Of a DNA stretch of 64,000 nt, positions 38,836 through 46,522 are shown piece after piece. Where the stretch lies: contig NZ_JACCFF010000003.1 in assembly GCF_013449725.1 (NCBI RefSeq), positions 310,001-374,000 of the forward strand, read 5' to 3'. The stretch is from Mycobacteroides sp. LB1 (GTDB taxonomy: Bacteria > Actinomycetota > Actinomycetes > Mycobacteriales > Mycobacteriaceae). Numbering within the stretch: position 1 is the first letter of the stretch; every line of letters begins with the position of its first letter. The notes beneath the pieces were generated by a model, which worked only from the letters and a program-made list of their open reading frames with translations, did not search any database and was not told the DNA's origin. The translations under genes were made by a program, and so were the position numbers.

Positions 38836-39571
38836 CCCACTTGCACCGTTGGCCGCCCTGCCGGGAGTATCCGGTGCCGCCGAAGCCGCGCGCGACGCAG
38901 TGAGCAAGGTCCACCGCCATCGCGCCAATCTGCGGGGCTGGCCGGTGACGGCGGCCGAGGCGGCGGTGCGGGCAGCCAGGTCCTCGTCGGCGCTGGACGG
39001 CGGCACGATGAAGCTGAGTGCCGATGGAGTGGTGGAGGATCCGATACTGGCCGGTGCGCTGCGCGTCGGGCAGGCGCTCGATGGTGATGCGCTGACACAG
39101 CTGACGTCGGTGTGGTCGCGCGCACCGCTGCAGGCGCTGGCGCGCCTGCATGTCTTGGCCGCTACCGGCATGGCAGACGAGCGGACCCTTGGGCGGCCCC
39201 GCGCCGGTATCGACACCGATCGGCTGGAACTGTTGGCGCAGCTGATTTCGGGAGGAACGACGGTATCCGCGCCGGTTCTTGCCGCGATCACGCACGGGGA
39301 ATTGTTGGTGCTGAGTCCATTTGGATCCGCGGACGGCGTCGTCGCACGCGCCGCGTCCCGGTTGGTGACGGTGTCACGCGGTCTCGATCCACACGCGCTC
39401 GGTGTTCCCGAGGTGATGTGGATGCGTCAGTCCGGGAGATACCGGGAGCTGTCCTCGGCTTTCGCGGAAGGTACGCCCGAAGCCGTTGCCGCGTGGATCG
39501 TGTTCTGTTGTGAGGCATTAACGGCCGGAGCGGCAGAAGCGACGTCGATCGCGGATACTGCGGTGAGCTGA
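38828..39571 (+). CDS. Fic-like protein with a degenerate active site (Rv3662c-like)
   Basis: A 247-aa protein overlapping dppD. Parts resemble a Fic domain in order: RAARSSSALDGGTMKL (like the inhibitory helix S/TxxxEG), PLQALARLHVLAATG (like the LH helix), and SPFGSADGVVARAASRLV, where HPFxDGNGRxxR would stand. The catalytic His is Ser and the GNGR loop is lost, so AMP transfer is unlikely. The family call is my inference from pattern and order; mycobacterial homologs are usually called conserved hypothetical. It ends the dpp operon, just before the Ms1-like RNA on the other strand. Confidence 0.75.
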   Translation: MTDPLAPLAALPGVSGAAEAARDAVSKVHRHRANLRGWPVTAAEAAVRAARSSSALDGGTMKLSADGVVEDPILAGALRVGQALDGDALTQLTSVWSRAPLQALARLHVLAATGMADERTLGRPRAGIDTDRLELLAQLISGGTTVSAPVLAAITHGELLVLSPFGSADGVVARAASRLVTVSRGLDPHALGVPEVMWMRQSGRYRELSSAFAEGTPEAVAAWIVFCCEALTAGAAEATSIADTAVS

Positions 39572-39594
39572 CCGAAACATACTGCGGCGGAACA

Positions 39595-39889
39595 TAAAAG
39601 CGGGCGACGATCCGAATGAATCGGCCCGTCGCCCGCTAGCACGGAACCTCCGGTTACCAAGCGTGCTAGGTGGGTTGTGTGGGTGGCCTCGGCGCTTTCG
39701 CGACGCTTCTAACTCGGGCTTCACCCAAGAAGCCTGATGAGCTTTCACTGTCCGCGATTGCGCAGGCCCACAACGCTTCTGCCCTTGTCGCGGCGTGCTC
39801 CGCGTGGGTGCCGTGGTCCGTGCTGGGAATCCCAGGTCGGGAAATCGATCCTTATCCTCTGGATCGACCTTGGCCTTGCCGGGCTCCGT
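39595..39889 (-). ncRNA. ms1: Ms1/MTS2823-like RNA polymerase-binding small RNA
   Basis: The 447-bp gap between the Rv3662c-like and Rv3661-like genes holds a complete minus-strand transcription unit: promoter at 39924-39896, predicted start near 39889, and a strong terminator ending in TTTT at 39596, giving about 295 nt. M. tuberculosis MTS2823 and M. smegmatis Ms1 (about 300 nt, 6S-like, binding core RNA polymerase) lie between the same two genes on the same relative strand. Length, place and strand all agree. Inner sequence was not compared with known Ms1. No coding frame of quality is present. Confidence 0.82.
39596..39636 (-). terminator. Intrinsic terminator of the Ms1-like RNA
   Basis: On the minus strand GCGGGCGAC...GTCGCCCGC forms the closing stem, with inner CCGATTC/GAATCGG-like pairing across 39609-39625, followed at once by TTTT (39599-39596). 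A textbook hairpin plus U-tract, rare in mycobacteria. Confidence 0.85.
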
Positions 39890-39895
39890 ACCTAC

Positions 39896-39924
39896 TTTCT
39901 ACACTGAGACGCCGGTCACATCAA
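39896..39924 (-). promoter_or_regulatory. Promoter of the Ms1-like RNA
   Basis: On the minus strand TTGATG (39924-39919), exactly 17 bp, then TAGAAA (39901-39896). Start near 39889 is about seven bases after the -10. Confidence 0.65.
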
Positions 39925-40018
39925 GGGGCAATTCATACGGTCATCGCATTGTTACGCGCGCGCCTAAAGTGACGTGTGTCTAGTTCTACGCCTGACGGTC
40001 TTCGCGCGAGCGGCTGAG

Positions 40019-40900
40019 CTACGGCCGCAGCCTGCGAATCAGCGAATAGGTAAGTGCCCCAGCGGCGATGGCGCTCAAGCCAACGGCGGCCGTGGTGGCG
40101 GCCGCGGCGCCGGAGGGAACGGGTATCCGATCACCCAGTGAGACGGGCCGCGAGAACGTCAGCACTGGCCACCCCCGCGCCATCGATTCCTTGCGCAGCG
40201 CCCTGTCCGGGTTGACGGCTGTCGGGTGACCGACGCTCTCCAGCATCGGTAGATCGGTGATCGAGTCGGAATAGGCGTAGCAGTGCTCCAGTGGGTAGCC
40301 CTCGCGCTTGGCGAGTTCCTGGATCGCCGCCACCTTGCCTTCTCCGTAGCAGTAGAAGGCGACATCACCGGTGTACTTGCCATTCTCGACGACCATGCGC
40401 GTTGCCATGGCATGGGTTGCGCCGAGGGCGCGTGCGATGGGTGCCACGATCTCTTCGCCGGATGCTGAGACCACCACGACATCGCGGCCGCAGAGCTTGT
40501 GGTCGGCGATTAGATCGGCGGCTTCGGCGAACACCAAGGGATCGACGATGTCGTGCAGCGTCTCGGCCACGATCGCCTTCACCTGTTCGACATCCCAGCC
40601 CATGCACATATTGGTGATGTGCGTACGCATGCGATCCATCTGGTCGTGATCGGCGCCGGATAGCAAGAAGAAGAATTGCGCGTAGCTCGATTTTAAGACG
40701 GCGCGTCTATTAATCAGGCCTTGGTCGAAGAAGGGCTTGCTGAAGGCGAGCGTGCTCGACTTCGCGATCACCGTCTTGTCTAGATCGAAGAAGGCTGCAG
40801 TCCGGGGGGCCAGCGTGGTGCCGCTGGGTTGGGTGACGGCCGCGGCATCCCGGTCCTCGGAAGAGGGAAAGGGTCCGGGTGCCGTTGCATCATCGGTCAC
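40019..40900 (-). CDS. HAD-IB hydrolase, SerB-like, with C-terminal membrane helix (Rv3661-like)
   Basis: A 293-aa protein. HAD motif I is AAFFDLDKTVI (DxDxT), motif II the Ser in VVVVSASGEEIV, motif III the Lys of GEGKVAAIQE, and motif IV YSDSITDLPML. The C-terminal TTAAVGLSAIAAGALTYSLIRRL is one membrane helix, which places the enzyme at the inner membrane. Related HAD-IB proteins dephosphorylate phosphoserine or lysophospholipids; substrate unknown. It sits between two small RNA genes, 6C upstream and Ms1 downstream. Confidence 0.88.
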   Translation of the reverse strand: MTDDATAPGPFPSSEDRDAAAVTQPSGTTLAPRTAAFFDLDKTVIAKSSTLAFSKPFFDQGLINRRAVLKSSYAQFFFLLSGADHDQMDRMRTHITNMCMGWDVEQVKAIVAETLHDIVDPLVFAEAADLIADHKLCGRDVVVVSASGEEIVAPIARALGATHAMATRMVVENGKYTGDVAFYCYGEGKVAAIQELAKREGYPLEHCYAYSDSITDLPMLESVGHPTAVNPDRALRKESMARGWPVLTFSRPVSLGDRIPVPSGAAAATTAAVGLSAIAAGALTYSLIRRLRP

Positions 40901-41070
40901 AGTTCGAGGATAGATCTCACCGACTGTGCCGTTGTGTCCATCCGGAAAGTCCCAGCTCAGCCGGGGTGGTCTGGTAACGGGGTGGTGCCAGAAGAAGGGT
41001 TGCCTTTCTTTCCCTTTTTTCGGCTGATTGGTCTTGCCACCCTCACTGGGTACGTGTGTATAGTGGGGTT

Positions 41071-41166
41071 ACTCGGCTATGCCGAGTGTGTCTCAGCCCG
41101 ACCCCCCGGGGCTGAAGCACGACGACCCTCGCCTCCTCCCCCCCTGGCGAGGGTCGTCCTCTTTTC
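41071..41166 (+). ncRNA. 6C RNA (B11-type small RNA)
   Basis: Between the HAD gene and ssd, about 96 nt. A TATAGT -10 (41059-41064) with TTGCCA 19 bp upstream sets a start near 41071. Three stem-loops follow: ACTCGGC-TAT-GCCGAGT; CAGCCC/GGGCTG whose loop has six C; and GACGACCCTCGCC/GGCGAGGGTCGTC whose loop has seven C, ending in CTCTTTTC. Two C-rich loops define the actinobacterial 6C RNA. B11 of M. tuberculosis (93 nt) lies between Rv3660c and Rv3661, the same place. B11 has been reported to act on many genes in M. abscessus through its C-rich loops. Confidence 0.88.
41121..41166 (+). terminator. Terminator of the 6C RNA
   Basis: A 13-bp perfect stem (41121-41133 with 41146-41158) with a C-rich 12-base loop, followed by CTCTTTTC. 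Confidence 0.8.
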
Positions 41167-41272
41167 TGGGGACGTTTATCACCGGTTTTTGCGGTTCACC
41201 TTGATCTATCCACAGATTCGCGCCCATCCCCAAACTCGATGAGGCCCCTGGCGCTTCATTTACGCAACCTCG

Positions 41273-42358
41273 ATGGTGGAGTACGTGGAGGGACATGGAG
41301 GGGAGCCGATCGTCGTTGCCATCGGTGATCGATGGCTCGGCAACGAGATCGAACGGATCGTCGCTGCGACTGGCAAGCCGCTGATCCTCGCTACCGATGC
41401 CTGTTCGATCGGCCGACAAGCTTGGGCCCGTGCGGGGGCGGTCCTGCTCGATGGCGCGGACCCGTCGCTCGAAGCGGTGACTCGACTGCCGCGCCGAGCG
41501 CGAGTGTTACTCGTCTGTCGGGACGAGCCGACGAGCGAGGTGTGGCGCAGAGCGGTGGCGGTGGGTGCCGAGCAGGTACTCGCTTTGCCCGAGGACGAAT
41601 CCCGGCTCGTCGAAGCCTGTTCGGCAATCCCCTCCACCTCGACGACAGGACGCGCTGCGGTGATTGCGGTGGTGGGTGGACGCGGTGGTGCCGGCGCATC
41701 CGTTCTGTGCGGCGCGATTGGTCTGTGCGCGCCGGGTGGAGCGCTGATCGTCGATGCCGATCCATACGGCGGTGGTATCGATCTACTGCTCGGTTGGGAG
41801 GACGTCGACGGTCTCCGGTGGCCGGATATCGATATGCGCAGCGGTCGGGTGAGCTTCGATGCCCTTCGCCGTGCGCTGCCACATCGGCGCGGACTTGTCC
41901 TGGTATCGGGAGACAGGACAGGCGGTGGAGGCAATGCAGAGGCGATCGGCGGAGTGATCGACAGCGCGCGGGAGGTAGGAGTGCCGGTGGTCGTTGATCT
42001 CCCGAGGCGGCTCGGCGCAACAAGTGTGGCGGCACTGGACCGCGCTGACCTGGTGGTAGTGGTGACACCCGCCGAGGTGCGGGCGTGCGCAGCGGCCGCG
42101 CTCATGGTCACTGCGATACAGGCCGCCAACCCGAATATCGGTGTAGTCGTGCGCGGTCCGGCGCCGAGCGGACTGCGCCCGGCCGAGGTGGCCGAAATCG
42201 TTGGAGCCCCACTGATCGCTGCCATGCGTCCGGAACCCAATCTCGGCAATCGCCTCGACAACGGCGGCCTGCGACTGCTGCGACGCTCACCTCTGGCGCG
42301 CGCCGCGCAGTCAGTGCTGGCGTTGGTCTCGCATGACGGCAAGGGTACGGCGGCATGA
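41273..42358 (+). CDS. ssd: CpaE/MinD-like ATPase of the Tad pilus locus (Ssd)
   Basis: A 361-aa protein. The N-terminal third (1-115) is a receiver-like domain without phosphoacceptor site. The second part has the deviant Walker A GGRGGAGASVLCGAIG, in which the usual Lys/Thr are replaced, and LIVDADPYGGGIDLLLGW. Rv3660c of M. tuberculosis, named Ssd, inhibits septum formation; CpaE-like proteins place Tad machinery at the cell pole. It overlaps tadA by ATGA. Confidence 0.88.
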   Translation: MVEYVEGHGGEPIVVAIGDRWLGNEIERIVAATGKPLILATDACSIGRQAWARAGAVLLDGADPSLEAVTRLPRRARVLLVCRDEPTSEVWRRAVAVGAEQVLALPEDESRLVEACSAIPSTSTTGRAAVIAVVGGRGGAGASVLCGAIGLCAPGGALIVDADPYGGGIDLLLGWEDVDGLRWPDIDMRSGRVSFDALRRALPHRRGLVLVSGDRTGGGGNAEAIGGVIDSAREVGVPVVVDLPRRLGATSVAALDRADLVVVVTPAEVRACAAAALMVTAIQAANPNIGVVVRGPAPSGLRPAEVAEIVGAPLIAAMRPEPNLGNRLDNGGLRLLRRSPLARAAQSVLALVSHDGKGTAA

Positions 42359-43515
42359 CCGGCTCGTTGATCGACCGCGTTCGTGAGCGGCTCGCGACCG
42401 AGAATGTGGCGCTTCGGCCGACGGCGGTGGCAGCCGTGATACGTGCTGAATCCGGTGGTGTGCTTGGTGATAGCGATGTGTTGCATAGCATCAAGGAACT
42501 GCAGAGTGAGCTGGCGGGTGCCGGAATTCTCGAACCGCTGTTGTGTGCGGACGGTACGACCGATGTCTTGGTGACCGCACCCGATCGCGTCTGGGTAGAC
42601 GATGGTGAAGGGCTGCGACTCACCACAGTGCGATTCGCCGACGATGCTGCTGTGCGCCGTCTTGCCCAACGTTTGGCTCTAGCGGTCGGGCGACGACTCG
42701 ACGACGCGCAGCCGTTCGTCGACGGGCAGCTGACTGGTGTCGGTCCGCCGCACTCGGTGGTACGTCTGCATGCGGTGCTGGCGCCGATAGCGGTCGGCGG
42801 GACGTGTGTATCGCTGCGCGTATTACGTCCCACCGCTAAGGGTTTGGATCAGCTCATCGCTGATGGCACTGTCGATGAGGATGCGGCCAGGTTGCTTCGT
42901 GGGGTGCTGGCGGCCCGGCTGGCCTTCCTGGTCACCGGAGGCACCGGGGCGGGTAAGACCACCTTGCTGTCTGCGCTGCTGGGGGCGATCCACCCTTCGG
43001 AACGCATCATCTGCGCCGAGGATGCCGCGGAGCTGGCGCCGCGTCACCCGCATGTGGTCACGCTGGCGGCTCGCGCCGTCAACGTCGAGGGTGCGGGGGA
43101 GGTGACCCTGCGCCAGTTGGTGCGTCAGGCATTGCGGATGCGGCCCGATCGGATTGTGGTGGGAGAGGTGCGCGGTGCTGAGGTGGTCGACCTGCTGACC
43201 GCCCTCAACACCGGTCATGACGGCGGCGCGGGTACGGTCCACGCGAATGCCCCGGCTGAGGTCCCCGCAAGGTTGGAAGCGCTCGGAGCCCTGGGTGGCC
43301 TCGACCGCGCCGCACTCCACTCGCAGCTCGGTGCAGCTATTCAATGTGTATGTCATATAAGAAGATTCGGCAATATGCGTCGACTGACCGAAATTGGGGT
43401 GGTATCCAAGGGTGATGACGGGATCGTACGGGTAGTACCCGCATGGAACATCGATGGCCGGCTGTGTTCCGGTGCGGAGCAATTGGAGGCGTTGATCGCA
43501 CGGAGCATGCCATGA
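42355..43515 (+). CDS. tadA: Tad secretion ATPase (TadA/CpaF)
   Basis: A 386-aa type II/IV secretion ATPase. Walker A is VTGGTGAGKTTLLSALLG, Asp box ERIICAEDAAELAP, His box GHDGGAGTVHANAP and Walker B RMRPDRIVVGEVRGAEV are all present. The N-terminal EPLLCADGTTDVLVTAPDRVW is the usual CpaF start domain. It powers assembly of Flp pili. Overlaps the neighbours on both sides by four bases. Confidence 0.94.
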   Translation: MTGSLIDRVRERLATENVALRPTAVAAVIRAESGGVLGDSDVLHSIKELQSELAGAGILEPLLCADGTTDVLVTAPDRVWVDDGEGLRLTTVRFADDAAVRRLAQRLALAVGRRLDDAQPFVDGQLTGVGPPHSVVRLHAVLAPIAVGGTCVSLRVLRPTAKGLDQLIADGTVDEDAARLLRGVLAARLAFLVTGGTGAGKTTLLSALLGAIHPSERIICAEDAAELAPRHPHVVTLAARAVNVEGAGEVTLRQLVRQALRMRPDRIVVGEVRGAEVVDLLTALNTGHDGGAGTVHANAPAEVPARLEALGALGGLDRAALHSQLGAAIQCVCHIRRFGNMRRLTEIGVVSKGDDGIVRVVPAWNIDGRLCSGAEQLEALIARSMP

Positions 43516-44288
43516 CTCCGCACGCCCTGCTGCTGCTTTCGGCTGCGTTACTCATTGTGCCGCAACGGCGCTCGTGCCTACGGCGGGGCATGAGGTGTGA
43601 CATGTGCTGGAACTGGAGACTGGCGGCGGTGCCCCTGAGTGGTCTTGTGCTCGTGGTGGTGTGGCTGTTGCCGTTGTCGGTGGTGTCCGCGGTGGGCATC
43701 GCCGGCGCGACCTTGGGGGTGCGGTGGCACCGTCGTCGCCGATTTATCGTGCAGTTGGAGGAATTGACCGCCCTGGAGTCCGGTCTCGATGTTGTTGTCG
43801 GTGAACTGAGGGTTGGCGCGCATCCTGTGCGCGCATTCGAGGTCACTGCCGCAGAGCTCGGAGGAACGGCGGGGGAGACGTTCGCGGCTATAGCCGCACG
43901 CGCACGATTGGGAGTGAATCCGGATCCGGCGATCCCCGGAGTGGGACCGGTTGCATCGCAATGGGATCGGATAAGCCGTGGTTGGACGTTGGCCCACCGC
44001 CACGGCCTGGCTGTTGCCGAGCTCCTCGACGCATGCCGGACAGATCTTCGGGAGCGGCAACGATTCACGGCGCGCGTGAACGCCGGACTTGCCGGGCCGC
44101 GTGCCACTGCCGCGGTGCTGAGCGGTCTGCCGGTGGTCGGAATCGGATTGGGTCAGATGATCGGAGCAAGACCTCTTGCGGTGCTGTGCTCGGGCGGTAT
44201 GGGTGGCGCGCTGCTCGTTGTCGGGATCGTGTTGGCATGTATCGGTCTGCTGTGGTCTGACCAAATCATTGGGAAGGCGTTGCGATGA
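43512..44288 (+). CDS. tadB: Tad membrane platform protein (TadB-like)
   Basis: A 258-aa protein. It has N-terminal helices (LAAVPLSGLVLVVVWLLPLSVVSAVGI), the GspF-like cytoplasmic region ALESGLDVVVGELRVGAHPVRAFEVTA, and two helices at the end (AVLCSGGMGGALLVVGIVLACIGLLW). Shorter than classic TadB but like Rv3658c. Coupled by ATGA to tadA and to tadC. Confidence 0.88.
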   Translation: MTPHALLLLSAALLIVPQRRSCLRRGMRCDMCWNWRLAAVPLSGLVLVVVWLLPLSVVSAVGIAGATLGVRWHRRRRFIVQLEELTALESGLDVVVGELRVGAHPVRAFEVTAAELGGTAGETFAAIAARARLGVNPDPAIPGVGPVASQWDRISRGWTLAHRHGLAVAELLDACRTDLRERQRFTARVNAGLAGPRATAAVLSGLPVVGIGLGQMIGARPLAVLCSGGMGGALLVVGIVLACIGLLWSDQIIGKALR

Positions 44289-44866
44289 CCGCGGCCCTGT
44301 TGTTGCTTGCCGCGGCGATGTTGGCTGCGCCTGGGGCTATGCGCGCCTGTGGCAGGTTGTCGCGGGGTGATTCATCCATCGTCGACCGGGATGCCACCGA
44401 AAAGGGCTTATTGGGAATGGCATTCAGCCTTGACGTACTTGGCGTATGCCTCCGGTCGGGGATGCCGGTCGCGACTGCCGCGTTGGTGGTGACGGCCTCC
44501 GCTCCACCCGAGCTGGCCCGGATCCTGAGCCGCGCAGGGGAGATGCTCGCCCTGGGTGCACCGGCATCGGCGGCCTGGACCGATACCGGATCACCAGCGG
44601 ATCTGGGATATGAGCAGCGCAGGGCACTTACCAGATTGGCACGGCGATCGGCCGATTCCGGAGCAGTGATGGCCGACGGTATTGCCTCGCTGGCCGTGCA
44701 GTGCCGTCGTGATGCGGTGGATTCAGCGGTAGCCACCGCCGAACGGGCCGGTGTGCTCATAGGGGCGCCACTGGGCCTGTGCTTCCTGCCGTCGTTCGTC
44801 TGTCTGGGCATCGTGCCGGTTGTCATGGGGCTATCGCGCGATGTGTTCATCAGTGGTGTGCTGTGA
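44285..44866 (+). CDS. tadC: Tad membrane platform protein (TadC-like)
   Basis: A 193-aa protein with a GspF-like core (LGMAFSLDVLGVCLRSGMPVATAALVV; ARRSADSGAVMADGIASLA) and a terminal helix GAPLGLCFLPSFVCLGIVPVV. It corresponds to Rv3657c. Together with TadB it makes the inner-membrane platform. Confidence 0.86.
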   Translation: MTAALLLLAAAMLAAPGAMRACGRLSRGDSSIVDRDATEKGLLGMAFSLDVLGVCLRSGMPVATAALVVTASAPPELARILSRAGEMLALGAPASAAWTDTGSPADLGYEQRRALTRLARRSADSGAVMADGIASLAVQCRRDAVDSAVATAERAGVLIGAPLGLCFLPSFVCLGIVPVVMGLSRDVFISGVL

Positions 44867-44905
44867 CCCGTGGAAGCGCCGCGGGGCAAAGAGGGAGGGA
44901 ATCCA

Positions 44906-45109
44906 TTGATACACAACATATTGGCGCAACTGCGTCGACGAATGGTGGTGGTCGTCGAGTCCGAGGACGGCATGTCGACCGTGGAGTACGCGATCGGAAC
45001 GATTGCCGCGGCAGCGTTCGGGGCGATTCTCTACACGGTAGTCACCGGAGACTCGATCGTCAGTGCGCTCACCAATATCATCACGCGCGCACTCAACACC
45101 AGCGTCTAG
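44906..45109 (+). CDS. flp: Flp-type pilin (DUF4244)
   Basis: From TTG 44906, which has AGGGAGGGAA six bases upstream, the pilin is 67 aa. The prepilin-like segment is ESEDGMSTVEYAIGTIAAAAFGAILYTVV: a Gly before Met-Ser-Thr-Val-Glu-Tyr, then a hydrophobic helix, the class IVb/Flp cleavage pattern. Residues past the helix are only about 20. A GTG at 44870 would add 12 residues but has a poorer ribosome site. Equivalent of Rv3656c. Confidence 0.85.
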   Translation: MIHNILAQLRRRMVVVVESEDGMSTVEYAIGTIAAAAFGAILYTVVTGDSIVSALTNIITRALNTSV

Positions 45110-45111
45110 GC

Positions 45112-45435
45112 GATGACACCGGAGCCGTCACCGTCGAGGCCGCATTCGGCATTGCGGCGTTGGTGTCGGTGCTCGTGTTGTGTGCCGCCGGAATTCAGGC
45201 GGTGTCGATGCAGGTGCGCTGTGTGGACGCCTCACGCGAGGCGGCGCGGTTGGTGGCCCGTGGTGACGAGATGGCCGCGCGATCGGTCGCGCAGCGGATC
45301 GCGCCACATGGCGCGGCCGTCGAGGTTCGGCGCGACGGCGACCAGGTGGTGGCGCGGGTTGCCGCCAAGAGCCGGTTGTTGCCTGCCATTACGATTGCTG
45401 CCGAATCGGTTTCGGCAATGGAACCTGCAGGCTGA
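45112..45435 (+). CDS. TadE-like pseudopilin (Rv3655c-like), start unresolved
   Basis: The frame after the pilin stop codes GDDTGAVTVEAAFGIAALVSVLVL, a pilin-like N-terminal helix, then SMQVRCVDASREAARLVARGD as in TadE minor pilins, to the TGA at 45433. No ATG, GTG or TTG lies between the pilin stop and the conserved GAVTVEAAF segment; the nearest in-frame start is far inside or before the pilin gene. The coordinate given is therefore the first sense codon supported by homology, not a start. Possible explanations are a non-standard start, ribosomal frameshift from flp, or a lesion. Confidence 0.7.
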   Translation, partial: DDTGAVTVEAAFGIAALVSVLVLCAAGIQAVSMQVRCVDASREAARLVARGDEMAARSVAQRIAPHGAAVEVRRDGDQVVARVAAKSRLLPAITIAAESVSAMEPAG

Positions 45436-45769
45436 CAACGGCTCGGCGACTATCGTCGCGGTGGCGTTGATGGCGGTGCTGCTGGTAGTAACGGCCGGTG
45501 GCGTGGCCGTCGGATCGGCGGTCGTGGCGCGGCATCGCGCCCAGGCCGTCGCCGATCTGTCGGCACTCGCCGGAGCTCAGCGCGCACTGTACGGCGCCGC
45601 ACCCGCCTGCGCCGAGGTAACGGCGATTGCCCGACGGATGGGCGCGACGGTGTCGCGGTGCGTGGTCGAGGATCTCGATGTTGTTGTCACCGTGGATTTT
45701 CCGGTGGCACTGGGTCGGTTCGGTACCGGGCCCGCTCGAGCCGCGGCCCGCGCGGGACCGGTCAGCTGA
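45425..45769 (+). CDS. Second TadE-like protein (Rv3654c-like), start unresolved
   Basis: The hydrophobic N-terminus DNGSATIVAVALMAVLLVV and RHRAQAVADLSALAGAQRAL are typical of Rv3654c-family TadE-like proteins (Flp locus minor pilins). The product is about 114 aa if it starts at the CTG at 45425. The first conventional start is GTG 45461, inside the conserved helix; ATG 45113 would read through the upstream gene in another frame. Cys in APACAEV and VSRCVVE may pair. It closes the Tad operon. Confidence 0.7.
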   Translation: MQADNGSATIVAVALMAVLLVVTAGGVAVGSAVVARHRAQAVADLSALAGAQRALYGAAPACAEVTAIARRMGATVSRCVVEDLDVVVTVDFPVALGRFGTGPARAAARAGPVS

Positions 45770-45790
45770 AGACGGTGACGGCAGTACTGA

Positions 45791-46426
45791 TCAGCGGGTC
45801 GTTGTCGACTGTGGTGAATCGAGATAGGGAGCCACCGCGGCATAGAAGATCTCGACGTAGATGTTGACCACGTGTTGGCGGTCCAGGTCGGGGCGGGATT
45901 GCCACCAATGTCCGAGACGTTCCGCTGCCCCGGACATGGCGTGCGAGAGTCCTTCGGCGAAAAGCTTGGGTATGTCCGGATGATCCTTGGTGATCAGTGC
46001 GTAGGTCGTCTCGATGTTGTCCAACCGCAGCGCGGAAAGTTCCTCTCGCGACTCGGCGGGCAGCACTGCGGCGCTGCCGTAAATAAGCTCCCACCGCTCG
46101 GGATGAGTCTCCAAGAGTTCAAAGAACAGGTCGGCGGCGGTGGCGAACTGCTCGCGCACTGCCAGCGCGGGATCCGCCCGGTGTACCAGGGCCTGCGCGA
46201 AGTCGGCTTGGGCTCGCCGGGCACAGGCCAAATACGCCCCATCCTTGGTTTTGAAATGGCGGTAGGCAATGGGCTTGGTGACGCCTGCGGCTTGAGCAAT
46301 GTCACTCAAGGACACAGCGGCGAATCCGCGTTCAAAGAACAGCTGTTCGGCGGCGTCCAGCAGGTGCGCGCGGCGTTCTACCCATGGTCGACGCGATCCC
46401 GCGCCGGACGTTGAGCCTGCCTCCAT
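45791..46426 (-). CDS. TetR-family repressor of the mmpS-mmpL operon
   Basis: A 211-aa protein from ATG 46426. The N-terminal HTH is ERRAHLLDAAEQLFFERGFAAVSLSDIAQAAGVTKPIAYRHFKTKDGAY. The ligand domain (ELLETHPERWELIYGSAAVLPAES) is TetR_C-like. It is divergent from mmpS-mmpL with two operator copies between, so it very likely represses both directions and responds to a pump substrate, as shown for other TetR-MmpS-MmpL loci of M. abscessus. Confidence 0.9.
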   Translation of the reverse strand: MEAGSTSGAGSRRPWVERRAHLLDAAEQLFFERGFAAVSLSDIAQAAGVTKPIAYRHFKTKDGAYLACARRAQADFAQALVHRADPALAVREQFATAADLFFELLETHPERWELIYGSAAVLPAESREELSALRLDNIETTYALITKDHPDIPKLFAEGLSHAMSGAAERLGHWWQSRPDLDRQHVVNIYVEIFYAAVAPYLDSPQSTTTR

Positions 46427-46446
46427 GAGGCAACAGCCTAGCCGAC

Positions 46447-46487
46447 TTGTTACTTTCGGTAACAAGAGCTATGTTACCGAAAGTAAC
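46447..46487 (+). promoter_or_regulatory. Double operator and mmpS promoter
   Basis: GTTACTTTCGGTAAC (46449-46463) and GTTACCGAAAGTAAC (46473-46487) are exact reverse complements, 9 bp apart, and each arm is itself a GTTAC...GTAAC dyad. The plus-strand promoter TTGTTA (46447-46452), 17 bp, TATGTT (46470-46475) lies inside these sites, so a bound TetR dimer pair would hide both boxes. The 14-mer TAACAAGAGCTATG also occurs twice in tandem here (from 46460 and 46484). Confidence 0.8.
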
Positions 46488-46522
46488 AAGAGCTATGTGC
46501 GGTCAACCCTGAGGAGCCTGCG

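Noticed and set aside
39670..39972. 100-codon plus-strand frame in the Ms1-like region
   Set aside because: No ribosome site, no recognisable protein pattern, and the opposite strand has a complete RNA transcription unit.
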